The translations under genes were made by a program, and so were the position numbers. A stretch of 37,554 nt of DNA from IMG/VR virus record IMGVR_UViG_3300034061_001879, positions 1 through 37,554 of that record; one strand, 5' to 3'. The notes under the pieces are model-generated. The model worked only from the letters and a program-made list of their open reading frames with translations. It did not search any database and was not told the origin of the DNA. Origin of the DNA: a virus. This document shows, in pieces, positions 15,610 through 22,643 of the stretch. Within the stretch, counting starts at the first letter, position 1. The number at the start of each line of letters is the position of its first letter.

Positions 15610-15993
15610 ATGATTATAAAAAGACTTTCAGACGATGGAGTACAAACATTAGGAATAATGACATTGCCTAATGGCAAAGTGTACCACACATTAGAATTAG
15701 CGTGGAAAAACAACAACAGAAAAGTTAGTTGTATACCTAAAGGAAAATATAAAGTAAGGAAAAGAACAAGCGCAAAGTATGGCGAACATTTCCATATTTT
15801 GAACGTGCCAAATAGAGATATGATACTCATACATTTTTCTAACTTTCATTCGGATTTGCTTGGCTGCATAGCACCCGGAAAAGGCTTAAAAGACATTAAT
15901 AATGATGGTAGGTTAGATGTAACAAGTTCTAAACAAGCCATGAAAGAAATATTAACTGTAATGCCTAATGAGTTTGAATTACTAATATGCTAA
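15610..15993 (+). CDS. DUF5675 family protein
   Basis: The 127-residue protein, taken from ATG 15610 (a TTG at 15604 is inside the promoter element), matches the DUF5675 layout: an N-terminal strand hairpin with LGIMTLPNGKVYHTLEL, the conserved CIPKGKYKVRKR turn, HFHILNVPNRDMILIH and a GCIAPGKG segment. Members are common in phages, and several sit near lysis genes. A role at the cell wall has been suggested by context but no activity can be read from this sequence. Confidence 0.75.
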   Translation: MIIKRLSDDGVQTLGIMTLPNGKVYHTLELAWKNNNRKVSCIPKGKYKVRKRTSAKYGEHFHILNVPNRDMILIHFSNFHSDLLGCIAPGKGLKDINNDGRLDVTSSKQAMKEILTVMPNEFELLIC

Positions 15994-16172
15994 AGCCTAA
16001 AATATATCAGATATTACAAGACTGTATAGACAGAGGATTAATTAATGGGCTAAACACCACAATAGACCATTCAGAAGATATAAGTAATATTAACGAAGAA
16101 TTATTATTATCTAATCAAAATCTCGCAATAATGACCGAGATTTGCGAATATTTTAATATTGAACAGGAATAG
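15987..16172 (+). CDS. Hypothetical protein, 61 residues
   Basis: A small acidic, helical protein (LKPKIYQILQDCIDRGLING...) overlapping the DUF5675 gene by 7 bases and the HExxH gene by 14. Similar short proteins with an N-terminal KIYQILQDCIDRGI pattern occur in Bacteroidota phage accessory operons, but I know of no function. The overlaps imply co-translation with its neighbours. Confidence 0.6.
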   Translation: MLKPKIYQILQDCIDRGLINGLNTTIDHSEDISNINEELLLSNQNLAIMTEICEYFNIEQE

Positions 16173-16401
16173 CGAAATAAAAGTAGTTAGAAAGAAGTTG
16201 CGCAAAGCAAGGGGTTACTGCTATATGTTTCCGCCAAAGATTGAGATTGACAGCAGGTTAGAAGGCTTAGAAGAATTAGAAGTTTACATACACGAATTTA
16301 CACATCATATTCAGCCATACTTAGACGAAGATACCGTAGATAAAGTAGGAAAAGATATGAGCGAATTTCTTTTTAAACAAGGTTATCGTAAAACCAACTA
16401 A
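16159..16401 (+). CDS. Small HExxH protein, putative zinc peptidase-like
   Basis: The 80-residue protein contains YIHEFTHHIQPYLDED, an HExxH zinc-binding motif with a further His and a downstream acidic residue. The start is TTG 16159, which overlaps the previous gene; the first ATG (codon 23) would also keep the HExxH motif. It looks like a minimal zincin-type protein such as those associated with SprT or putative phage metallopeptidases, but it is too short for most known ones. Activity is uncertain. Confidence 0.6.
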   Translation: MNRNSEIKVVRKKLRKARGYCYMFPPKIEIDSRLEGLEELEVYIHEFTHHIQPYLDEDTVDKVGKDMSEFLFKQGYRKTN

Positions 16402-17580
16402 ATGGCAACAAGAAATTGGAAAGAAATTTTTGCTAACAACCCACAGTTAGACGAAACAAAAAAAGAATGGTTTGAAAGAATAGCCAAACAAGAGAAAGTA
16501 AAATGGGATTATGTTAGAAAAACACATTACCGACCTCGTTATAAAAAAACATACACTCCGGCTGAAAAAACACCCTTAGAAAAAATACAAGAAGATTTGC
16601 GGGTACGGTCTTTAAACTCTAAAGTAAACGAATACAAAAACAAATACGATGCTTTATTAAAGGCATACCAAGAAAGTGAGCAAAGATTTGAAGTGCTAAT
16701 AGGCATAAAAGAAAAAGTAGAAATAAAATATATTGAGCCGATAAATTCAAATGCTACACACGAAGCAGTACCAATCATTCAGTTATCTGATTGGCACTTT
16801 GAGGAGCGTGTAGATGATTTTACGATAAATGGACTTAATGAATATAATTTAGATATAGCCACTAAACGTTGGAACGCTTGTATTCAGAACTCATTAAAAT
16901 TAATTAAGAAAGAAAACAACACAAGCGAAATAAAACAAGCGGTAATATGGTTAGGTGGCGATTTTATTACTGGATATATTCACGAAGAACTTGAAGAAAC
17001 TAACTATTTATCACCGACACAAGCTACACGCTTTGCAAAAGAAAAAATAATAACAGCCTTAAAGTTTTATAAACAGCATAGCAAATTAGATAAAATCACA
17101 GTAGTATGTAACTATGGAAATCATGGCAGAACTAATAAAAAGCCAAGAGTTAGTTCAAGCTACAAGAACTCTTATGAGTGGATGATGTATAAGGACATAG
17201 AAGATTATTTTAATAGCGATAAATTATTTTCATTCGTAGTGCCTGATGGCTTATTCGCTTATGTCAATATAATGGGCTTTAGTTGTAGGTTTTGGCATGG
17301 AGATACAATTCAGTATGGCGGTGGAATTGGTGGGCTTACAGTGCCTTTAATTAAAGCAATTAGCCGATATAATCAACAGATAAAGGCGGACTATAATTTT
17401 ATGGGTCATTTTCACCAATTATTCCAAGCTACTAAAGATTGCATTGTGAACGGTAGCGGTATTGGCTTTAATGCTTATGCTCAAAGGATAGGTGCATCAC
17501 CAGAAGAACCAATGCAAGGATTTTGCTTGTTAGATAAAAAATACGGTTTAACTATTAAAACGCCTATATTCTGTAAATAA
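16402..17580 (+). CDS. Calcineurin-like metallophosphoesterase
   Basis: The 392-residue protein has all the core metal-binding motifs in order: LSDWHFE (DxH, near 128), LGGDFI (GGD, near 184), NYGNHGR (GNH, near 239), FWHGD (near 299) and MGHFHQ (GHxH, near 335). The N-terminal 115 residues are charged and coiled-coil-like. Phage enzymes of this type act on nucleic acids or phosphate esters; a nuclease role is likely. It starts directly at the stop of the HExxH gene and ends the unit. Confidence 0.85.
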   Translation: MATRNWKEIFANNPQLDETKKEWFERIAKQEKVKWDYVRKTHYRPRYKKTYTPAEKTPLEKIQEDLRVRSLNSKVNEYKNKYDALLKAYQESEQRFEVLIGIKEKVEIKYIEPINSNATHEAVPIIQLSDWHFEERVDDFTINGLNEYNLDIATKRWNACIQNSLKLIKKENNTSEIKQAVIWLGGDFITGYIHEELEETNYLSPTQATRFAKEKIITALKFYKQHSKLDKITVVCNYGNHGRTNKKPRVSSSYKNSYEWMMYKDIEDYFNSDKLFSFVVPDGLFAYVNIMGFSCRFWHGDTIQYGGGIGGLTVPLIKAISRYNQQIKADYNFMGHFHQLFQATKDCIVNGSGIGFNAYAQRIGASPEEPMQGFCLLDKKYGLTIKTPIFCK

Positions 17581-17604
17581 TTAACGGTGAAGTTTACTAA
17601 CACA

Positions 17605-17636
17605 TTTGTAAGTTACAATTAAGTAAGTTATATTAG
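17605..17636 (+). promoter_or_regulatory. Promoter, Bacteroidota type
   Basis: TTTG (17605-17608), a 20-base spacer, then TATATTAG (17629-17636), which departs from TAnnTTTG by one base. It would drive a short leader that ends in the hairpin at 17680. Confidence 0.5.
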
Positions 17637-17679
17637 CACTTTCATATTAATTTTGGTTGGTTGTTTTTAGTTAATTACA

Positions 17680-17711
17680 AGCCTGTTGCTGTGAAGCATC
17701 GGGCTTTTTTT
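17680..17711 (+). terminator. Leader hairpin with T run
   Basis: AGCC-TG-tt-GCT...AGC-atc-GGGCT (17680-17705) followed by seven T. It may be an intrinsic terminator or attenuator after the promoter at 17605. Similar AGCCT...GGGC hairpins with T-rich tails occur at 21982, 25061 and 29529. Confidence 0.65.
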
Positions 17712-17815
17712 ATGCCATTTACCACCAAATAAAAAATAATTCAAAAATAATTACACGCAGAAACCCTTGTAAAATAAAGGAAAATAAAAATAGTTGAAAT
17801 TATTTTGCAAAAAGA

Positions 17816-17847
17816 TTTGCAAAATTAAATTAACAATTATATCTTTG
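17816..17847 (+). promoter_or_regulatory. Strong early promoter
   Basis: TTTG (17816-17819), a 20-base spacer, and TATCTTTG (17840-17847), a perfect -7 element. The first start codon, 17873, lies about 20 bases after the expected transcription start. It should drive the long run of overlapping early genes up to the ERF, NinB-like and NinG genes. Confidence 0.85.
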
Positions 17848-17872
17848 ATTTCGCAAACAAAAACAACACACA

Positions 17873-18010
17873 ATGAAAAAATTAAACCACGATTACCAAA
17901 TGGCAAAGCGTGAAACAATTAAATATTGGAACGCCAACAAAGACTATTTAATTACGATAGCATTAACGGCTCTTTTTATTTGGGCTTCAAGACAAGGATT
18001 TTTTAACTAA
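17873..18010 (+). CDS. Small membrane protein, 45 residues
   Basis: First gene after the early promoter. The polar N-terminus (MKKLNHDYQMAKRETIKYW) is followed by one hydrophobic segment (YLITIALTALFIWAS) and a short end RQGFFN. It is a likely inner-membrane peptide of unknown function; early phage membrane peptides often interfere with host processes. The next gene starts 13 bases downstream. Confidence 0.6.
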   Translation: MKKLNHDYQMAKRETIKYWNANKDYLITIALTALFIWASRQGFFN

Positions 18011-18023
18011 ACCAATAAAACAA

Positions 18024-18203
18024 ATGACACTAACACAAATTAATTTGAACCTATTACACAAATGGCGAAAGATGCCAGAAGATGTAAAGAAGAAAACAGC
18101 ACGTCAGGTAGGCGTATCTGTTGAACGTATTAACGGATTTTTCATGGACCGTAACGATATGACTTATAAAAAAGTTGTAGAGTTAGAAAGATTATTACAA
18201 TGA
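18024..18203 (+). CDS. Small helix-turn-helix-like protein, 59 residues
   Basis: A basic helical protein with KMPEDVKKKTARQVGVSVERINGFFMDR, in which ARQVGVSVERINGFF has the spacing of a helix-turn-helix (Cro-like or excisionase-like). It could regulate the early region. Its stop overlaps the next start (ATGA). Confidence 0.6.
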   Translation: MTLTQINLNLLHKWRKMPEDVKKKTARQVGVSVERINGFFMDRNDMTYKKVVELERLLQ

Positions 18204-18373
18204 CACACTACACTAAACGCATATTGCGAGATATAGGATTATTGTTGCTTTTAACGGCAGTTTGCTATTCATTTGTAATTATAGCCCAACACCTTGAGAA
18301 CAAGCCTAAGAATAGCCCAAAAGCTAATTTAACAACTATTTATAATTTTAACCCAAAAAACAATCAAAAATGA
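18200..18373 (+). CDS. Small single-span membrane protein, 57 residues
   Basis: Starts in an ATGA overlap with the previous gene and ends in one with the next. A basic N-terminus (MTHYTKRILRD) and one hydrophobic helix (IGLLLLLTAVCYSFVIIA) are followed by a polar tail. It is probably anchored in the inner membrane with the tail outside. No family recognised. Confidence 0.6.
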   Translation: MTHYTKRILRDIGLLLLLTAVCYSFVIIAQHLENKPKNSPKANLTTIYNFNPKNNQK

Positions 18374-18699
18374 AAACAACAATTAAAATAACTACTACTC
18401 AGGAAGTAGAAGTGTCATTGCCACAATTCAGAAAAGATGGCAACGAGTATTATGCCTTTTACAGTGAAAATTATTTAGATAACATTTATTTTAGAATTTA
18501 CAAAAACAAACTAATTTGCTTTATGGCATTTTGTGAATTACATAATATCAATAAGGGCAACCAAATAACAAAAAGTGAATTTATCAAAGCGTTTAATTCA
18601 GTAAAAAACACTATTGATTTTGTGGGCGTTTCTCCTTCCATTACCAATGATGAACAAGGCGAATACTACTTAACCGAAATAAACAACAGCCATGAGTAA
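18370..18699 (+). CDS. Hypothetical early protein, 109 residues
   Basis: A soluble protein with an N-terminal strand pair (TIKITTTQEVEVSLPQFRKD), a middle with many aromatic residues, and an acidic end. The start overlaps the stop of the membrane-protein gene and its stop overlaps the following start by 8 bases. The family is not recognised; it precedes the recombination genes and may be an accessory of them. Confidence 0.6.
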   Translation: MKTTIKITTTQEVEVSLPQFRKDGNEYYAFYSENYLDNIYFRIYKNKLICFMAFCELHNINKGNQITKSEFIKAFNSVKNTIDFVGVSPSITNDEQGEYYLTEINNSHE

Positions 18700-18934
18700 A
18701 AGCTATTTATCATCAATGGAATATGTAAGCGACTGCTGTGCTGTTCCACCTCGTAGCAATGGCGATAGTGATACTTCAGATATTGGTATTTGTCCAGAAT
18801 GTGGAGACCATTGCGAATATGTAGATATGTCTGAAAATGACACACAAGAATTGACAGACGACCAAAAGATGTATTATTACGAAATTGCAGAAAGAATTAA
18901 AAGATTATCTAACCAATCGAATTACAAATTATGA
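18692..18934 (+). CDS. Small zinc-ribbon-like protein, 80 residues
   Basis: Cys pairs in DCCAVPP and GICPECGDHCEY suggest a zinc ribbon; the rest is acidic with a helical C-terminal part. Such proteins with an N-terminal SDCCG/SDCCAVPP motif are very common in Bacteroidota phages and prophages. The function is unknown; nucleic-acid or protein binding is possible. It overlaps both neighbours by a few bases. Confidence 0.7.
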   Translation: MSKSYLSSMEYVSDCCAVPPRSNGDSDTSDIGICPECGDHCEYVDMSENDTQELTDDQKMYYYEIAERIKRLSNQSNYKL

Positions 18935-19548
18935 AAAACTTAGCGCAAGCAATTTTAAAAGTCATGGAAGATGTAAAAGGCATTGATAAGACTATGACAA
19001 TCGGTACAGGCAACAGCAGCTACAAAGGCGTTCCCGACCAAGAAGTAAAAAAGATTATAGGCGAAAGCATGAAAAAACATGGCTTAGTAATATTGCCTAC
19101 TTCTGTTGAGCCTACATTACAAATAGACCGATGGACTGAAACAGGCCAATATGGCGAAAAGCAAAAGCAGTCTATTTTTACCGAAGTGAAAACCAAATAC
19201 TTATTACTGCATGAAAGCGGTGAAAGCATGGAGTTAGCAGGATATGGGCACGGAGTAGATACCCAAGACAAAGGTGCAGGTAAAGCAACTACATACGCCT
19301 TAAAGTACACGTTGCTTTATATGTTCTTAGTGCCAACAGGAAAGATTGACGATGCAGACGTAACGCATAGCGACAGCCATGATGCACCGCCACCAAAACA
19401 GCAAAACGATAAAGAATGGCTAAACATTGGCACACCAGCATTTGAGAAAGCCAAACAAGCTATTAAAGCAGGCACCCATACCATTGCAGATGTTAGGAAG
19501 AAATATGCCATATCTAAAAAGACAGAGGAAGCATTAAATGCACAGTAA
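18931..19548 (+). CDS. erf: ERF-family single-strand annealing protein
   Basis: The 205-residue protein has the ERF core: a helical N-terminus, strands at YLLLHESGESMELAGYGHG, and the signature GVDTQDKGAGKATTYALKYT near 115-135 followed by LVPTGKIDDAD. ERF proteins anneal single-stranded DNA in recombination-dependent replication. The C-terminal 55 residues are polar and linker-like. NinB-like and NinG genes downstream make a lambda/P22-like recombination module. Confidence 0.88.
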   Translation: MKNLAQAILKVMEDVKGIDKTMTIGTGNSSYKGVPDQEVKKIIGESMKKHGLVILPTSVEPTLQIDRWTETGQYGEKQKQSIFTEVKTKYLLLHESGESMELAGYGHGVDTQDKGAGKATTYALKYTLLYMFLVPTGKIDDADVTHSDSHDAPPPKQQNDKEWLNIGTPAFEKAKQAIKAGTHTIADVRKKYAISKKTEEALNAQ

Positions 19549-19816
19549 TTGGCAAAATATAGGAAACAACTTACCCGCTGGATATGATGATAGCGGGGAG
19601 TTGCCCTCTATTGGCTTACCAAGTAAGTACAATATGAGAATAGCTAAGTGGGAAAAAGCAAACGAAGCGGAATTAACCGAACTTGAAAACGCTGTTATTA
19701 AAGCAATGAAGTTCCCCGAACACGTTTACGAAAGCGAATTTTGCAACCGATTTGAAGAACTTAAATCTAAGTTCCCGAAACAATATATTTACTTTGGTAA
19801 AAAGCACTGGAAGTGA
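19538..19816 (+). CDS. Hypothetical protein, 92 residues
   Basis: Begins inside the end of the ERF gene and overlaps the NinB-like gene. Charged and soluble, with the short motif KWEKANEAELTELENAVIKA and a basic end KFPKQYIYFGKKHWK. I do not recognise the family; it may assist recombination by position. Confidence 0.6.
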   Translation: MHSNWQNIGNNLPAGYDDSGELPSIGLPSKYNMRIAKWEKANEAELTELENAVIKAMKFPEHVYESEFCNRFEELKSKFPKQYIYFGKKHWK

Positions 19817-20244
19817 TTAAGACCGAAATCTTCTGCAACGTAGAAAATGGCAAGGTAATTAGCAATAGAAAGCTATTAGCTGATACCTTAGCCACTTTTA
19901 GCGGGCGTGTGTCTATAACTATTCAGAAAGCTAAAAAAGTTCGTAGCGGTCAACAAAACAGATATTTACACGCTGCATTTACTATCTTATCTAAAGAGTT
20001 AATTAATTATACAGGTGATGAAAGATATACGGCTGCAATGGTTAAAGATATTGTAAAGTGTAAATTTCTAACTGTTGACATGATTAACGAAAGTAGCGGT
20101 GAAGTAATTGGCACACGAATAAAATCAACTACGGAGCTATCTACGTTTGAGATGAACGAATTTATTGAAAACATGATAAGGTGGGCAGCAGAACAATTTA
20201 ACATTACTATTCCATATCCTAACGAAAATTTACAACTATTATGA
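19813..20244 (+). CDS. NinB-like recombination protein
   Basis: The 143-residue protein starts at GTG 19813 in an overlap with the stop of the previous gene. The segment KKVRSGQQNRYLHAAFTILS and the WAAEQFNITIPYP end match the NinB (Orf) fold, which helps load annealing proteins on SSB-coated DNA in phage lambda. The partner ERF gene lies upstream and NinG follows. The assignment is by pattern and context. Confidence 0.65.
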   Translation: MIKTEIFCNVENGKVISNRKLLADTLATFSGRVSITIQKAKKVRSGQQNRYLHAAFTILSKELINYTGDERYTAAMVKDIVKCKFLTVDMINESSGEVIGTRIKSTTELSTFEMNEFIENMIRWAAEQFNITIPYPNENLQLL

Positions 20245-20462
20245 TAAAAGTAACAATAGAAGATAACAAGGACATAGGCTTTGGTCTAAACGTTAAAAAT
20301 GATGACACTACCTATGGCTGGGTAAGCTATGACCCAAATTTTGGGTTTTCCTTCAACACCTGTGGCAGATTTATTCACCCTAAAGAATTTGACACCTATT
20401 TAAAAGCAATAAAGACTAATCTAAAAATTGTAAAGAACTTAAATAAAAAGTATGGACATTAG
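20241..20462 (+). CDS. Hypothetical protein, 73 residues
   Basis: A beta-rich protein (MIKVTIEDNKDIGFGLNVKNDDTTY-type start, aromatic GWVSYDPNFGFSFN) with a basic helical end. Overlaps the genes on both sides. No family recognised. It could be an inhibitor or accessory of the recombination genes, but nothing decides. Confidence 0.55.
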   Translation: MIKVTIEDNKDIGFGLNVKNDDTTYGWVSYDPNFGFSFNTCGRFIHPKEFDTYLKAIKTNLKIVKNLNKKYGH

Positions 20463-20904
20463 ATGCCTACATTGCAAAGCCTACTTAAACATTAGAGAAG
20501 TAGTTACACGATGTACTGAATGCAAAGAATTAATTAAATTTAAAACAAACAATATGAAAAACAATTTTAAAAATGGCGATAAGGTATTTGTCGCTCCTTA
20601 TGGGTGGTGTGAATTTATAAAATATGGTGTAGAAGGTTTATGTGTTGTTAGGAATGACTTTAAATCATTAGATGTTGATTTGCCACTTGTATCTTTCACT
20701 GAGTACAAACTCGAAGGATTTAGCCAAGAAAGACCGTTTGAGCCTAAAATAGGGGAAAAGTATTATTTTTGGAATGATGAAACAATAATGAATGATGCCG
20801 TTGGATATGGCAGGCTAAAACAAATAAGCAATAACATTAACTTTCCTTACTTTTTTGGTACGAAGTATTTTCAATTTTGCTCAAAAACAAACCCTTTACT
20901 ATGA
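20452..20904 (+). CDS. Protein with N-terminal zinc ribbon, 150 residues
   Basis: The first 30 residues form a CxxC...CxxC knuckle (IRCLHCKAY, TRCTECKEL). An internal ATG follows at residue 35, after which a second beta-rich region begins (KNGDKVFVAPYGWCEFIKYG). This could be one gene or a short zinc-ribbon gene fused to a second protein. The function is unknown. The stop overlaps the next start (ATGA). Confidence 0.55.
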   Translation: MDIRCLHCKAYLNIREVVTRCTECKELIKFKTNNMKNNFKNGDKVFVAPYGWCEFIKYGVEGLCVVRNDFKSLDVDLPLVSFTEYKLEGFSQERPFEPKIGEKYYFWNDETIMNDAVGYGRLKQISNNINFPYFFGTKYFQFCSKTNPLL

Positions 20905-21161
20905 CAACATTTGATAAAATAGAACAAAACGGAAAAGAATGGTTTGGCAAACGCTACCATGAATTAACTACATACGAAAAAGGAGTAATCTTTTATAAAG
21001 AGTTCCAACAAAAAGGAGTAACAAATAAAATGATAGGAGATGAAGTAAAGTTGTCAGAGGGCAGGGTAGGAGTGATGATTGGCGAAGTAGTAAAAGAAGT
21101 AGAATTATGTCGAAACAAAGGATTTGGTAAAGTAAAAAAATGGACAGATGCCAAAGTGTAA
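20901..21161 (+). CDS. Helix-turn-helix-like protein, 86 residues
   Basis: Taken from ATG 20901 in the ATGA overlap; an upstream TTG at 20877 is unlikely. The core KGVTNKMIGDEVKLSEGRVGVMIGEVV has the spacing of a homeodomain-like helix-turn-helix, with basic ends. It overlaps the NinG gene by 14 bases, and a DNA-binding role within this early module is likely. The family is otherwise unknown. Confidence 0.6.
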   Translation: MTTFDKIEQNGKEWFGKRYHELTTYEKGVIFYKEFQQKGVTNKMIGDEVKLSEGRVGVMIGEVVKEVELCRNKGFGKVKKWTDAKV

Positions 21162-21684
21162 AATCTGCAAAGAACCATTTGTTAAAATTAGACCAATACA
21201 GCCTACCTGTAAGAGTTATGACTGTATGGTAGCATTTGCAAAGAACGTAGCAGAAAAGGCTATTGTAAAAAAGAAAAAGGCACAAACTAAGGTATTGAAG
21301 GAAAAGTTAAAAACATTAACCGATTACGAAAATGAGGCTAAAAAAGAATTTCAAAAATATATCCGCAAAAGAGATGAAAATTTACCATGCGTAAGTTGTG
21401 GCACTTTTCAAACTGATATTTGGGACGGAGGACATTTTAAAAAAGCAGAACTATATTCAGGAGTTATATTTGATGAAATGAACTGCCATCGCCAGTGCCG
21501 TAAATGTAACCGTTTTTTAGGCGGTAATGAATTGAACTATCGTGAGGGTTTAGTAAAAAGATACGGTATTGATTATGTTTTAGAAATTGAAGAAAGGGCA
21601 TTAAGATTAAAAAGACATAAGTATAATAAGGAAGATTTAATTGGATTAAAAAACCTTTACAAAGAAAAAATCAAACATTTATAA
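21148..21684 (+). CDS. ninG: NinG-family recombination protein (Rap-like nuclease)
   Basis: The 178-residue protein has the family's N-terminal zinc site (CKICKEPFVK, then C at about 21 and 26), a helical linker, a second Cys pair (LPCVSCG) and the signature WDGGHFKK with HRQCRKCNRFLGG. NinG/Rap proteins cleave Holliday junctions or D-loop intermediates in phage recombination. It fits with ERF and NinB-like genes upstream. Confidence 0.88.
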   Translation: MPKCKICKEPFVKIRPIQPTCKSYDCMVAFAKNVAEKAIVKKKKAQTKVLKEKLKTLTDYENEAKKEFQKYIRKRDENLPCVSCGTFQTDIWDGGHFKKAELYSGVIFDEMNCHRQCRKCNRFLGGNELNYREGLVKRYGIDYVLEIEERALRLKRHKYNKEDLIGLKNLYKEKIKHL

Positions 21685-21908
21685 TGTTCAGCAGCCATAG
21701 AAACTTAGACCGCCACGAACTAAACCCTATTAAGGGAAGTATAGTAACATCTTTAAATACCGGCAATAGGTTTAGAATAGTAGATATTGATTTTAACACT
21801 AAATTTGAAGTCATTAAATACTATTTTCAAACGGCTTCAAGTAAGGATGGTAAGGTACACGAATTAGATTTAGATATTTTTTGGGAAACATTTACAACAA
21901 TGAATTGA
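21684..21908 (+). CDS. Hypothetical protein, 74 residues
   Basis: Starts in a one-base TAATG overlap with NinG. A beta-rich, soluble protein (SIVTSLNTGNRFRIVDIDF, FEVIKYYFQTASSK) with an acidic end. No family recognised. It ends the early recombination run before the leader at 21909. Confidence 0.55.
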   Translation: MFSSHRNLDRHELNPIKGSIVTSLNTGNRFRIVDIDFNTKFEVIKYYFQTASSKDGKVHELDLDIFWETFTTMN

Positions 21909-22036
21909 AAATTATTTACTAATATTGCAAAAGGTTGTGCAGAGCCTATATCTAACCTTATTAGCCCTTATTTGTGAAAGAAGCCTGCACGCTTCGAGTA
22001 GCGGTAGGGGCGTTTTAATTTTATGACATACTTAAA
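21909..22036 (+). promoter_or_regulatory. Leader region with AGCCT...AGGGGC hairpin
   Basis: The 128 bases before the Ibr-like operon contain a weak -7-like TAATATTG (21920-21927) and a hairpin AGCCT-gcac-GCT...AGC-ggt-AGGGGC (21982-22011) followed by a T-rich tail. A five-codon ORF starting at 22023 ends in an ATGA overlap with the next gene. This looks like an attenuator or translational leader; the promoter is not certain. Confidence 0.45.
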
Positions 22037-22450
22037 ATGAAACAAATATTTGAGACATACGATAAATGGGAAGACTATCATTGTGGAATGTACAACCTTA
22101 ATGATGTTTTAGATAAGGACAAAAAAGTAATCAATGCTATTTATCTTTTATCTTCAACCGAACAATTTTATAATGTTTGTTTAGAAATATTAGATAAATG
22201 GAAAGTTAGTTGTGATGTTAATTTAAGTAATAAAAACCAAAATAGAAGGGCTTGGCTAGGTGCAGCAGCGTGTACATATTTGCATAATTGCCCTGAATAT
22301 TTAACAAGAATAGCATGGTCTTTATTAAATAAAGATGTTCAAGACAAAGCAAATAATATAGCTGAAAAAATTATTAAGGAATATGAAAGAAAGAATACTA
22401 AAGTACATACAGGAGTGGGAAACCAAATGTTATTACAATGGAATACCTGA
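22037..22450 (+). CDS. Hypothetical protein, 137 residues, Ibr operon
   Basis: First gene of the IbrA/IbrB-like operon; it follows a five-codon leader ORF with an ATGA overlap. A soluble, helical protein with a Trp-rich N-terminus (YDKWEDYHCGMYNLNDV), a central KNQNRRAWLGAAACTYLHNC segment and a Lys-rich end. Similar small proteins accompany phage IbrA genes; the family has no assigned function. Confidence 0.6.
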   Translation: MKQIFETYDKWEDYHCGMYNLNDVLDKDKKVINAIYLLSSTEQFYNVCLEILDKWKVSCDVNLSNKNQNRRAWLGAAACTYLHNCPEYLTRIAWSLLNKDVQDKANNIAEKIIKEYERKNTKVHTGVGNQMLLQWNT

Positions 22451-22643
22451 TGAAGCCCCACATGAATTGGAAGTAAGAAATAAAGTGCCATCATATAGAA
22501 AAATAGCAATAGCAATATTAAAAAATGATAATTCACTTAAAACACTTGGATTAAACACATTTATATCAAAGTATTATAGTTGCTATAAAAAAATAGAAAT
22601 AGAACAAAGAAATAAATCAAAACAACTAAAACTTAATTTATGA
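22383..22643 (+). CDS. Small protein related to the C-terminal domain of IbrA
   Basis: The 86-residue protein overlaps the upstream gene by 68 bases and the IbrA-like gene by 4. Its segment VPSYRKIAIAILKNDNSLKT resembles the IbrA-like protein's VASWKRFAITILKNDHTCKY, so the two share a domain, likely a DUF3440-associated helical unit. It may help IbrA bind its substrate or partner. The relation between the two is visible directly in the window. Confidence 0.65.
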   Translation: MKERILKYIQEWETKCYYNGIPDEAPHELEVRNKVPSYRKIAIAILKNDNSLKTLGLNTFISKYYSCYKKIEIEQRNKSKQLKLNL

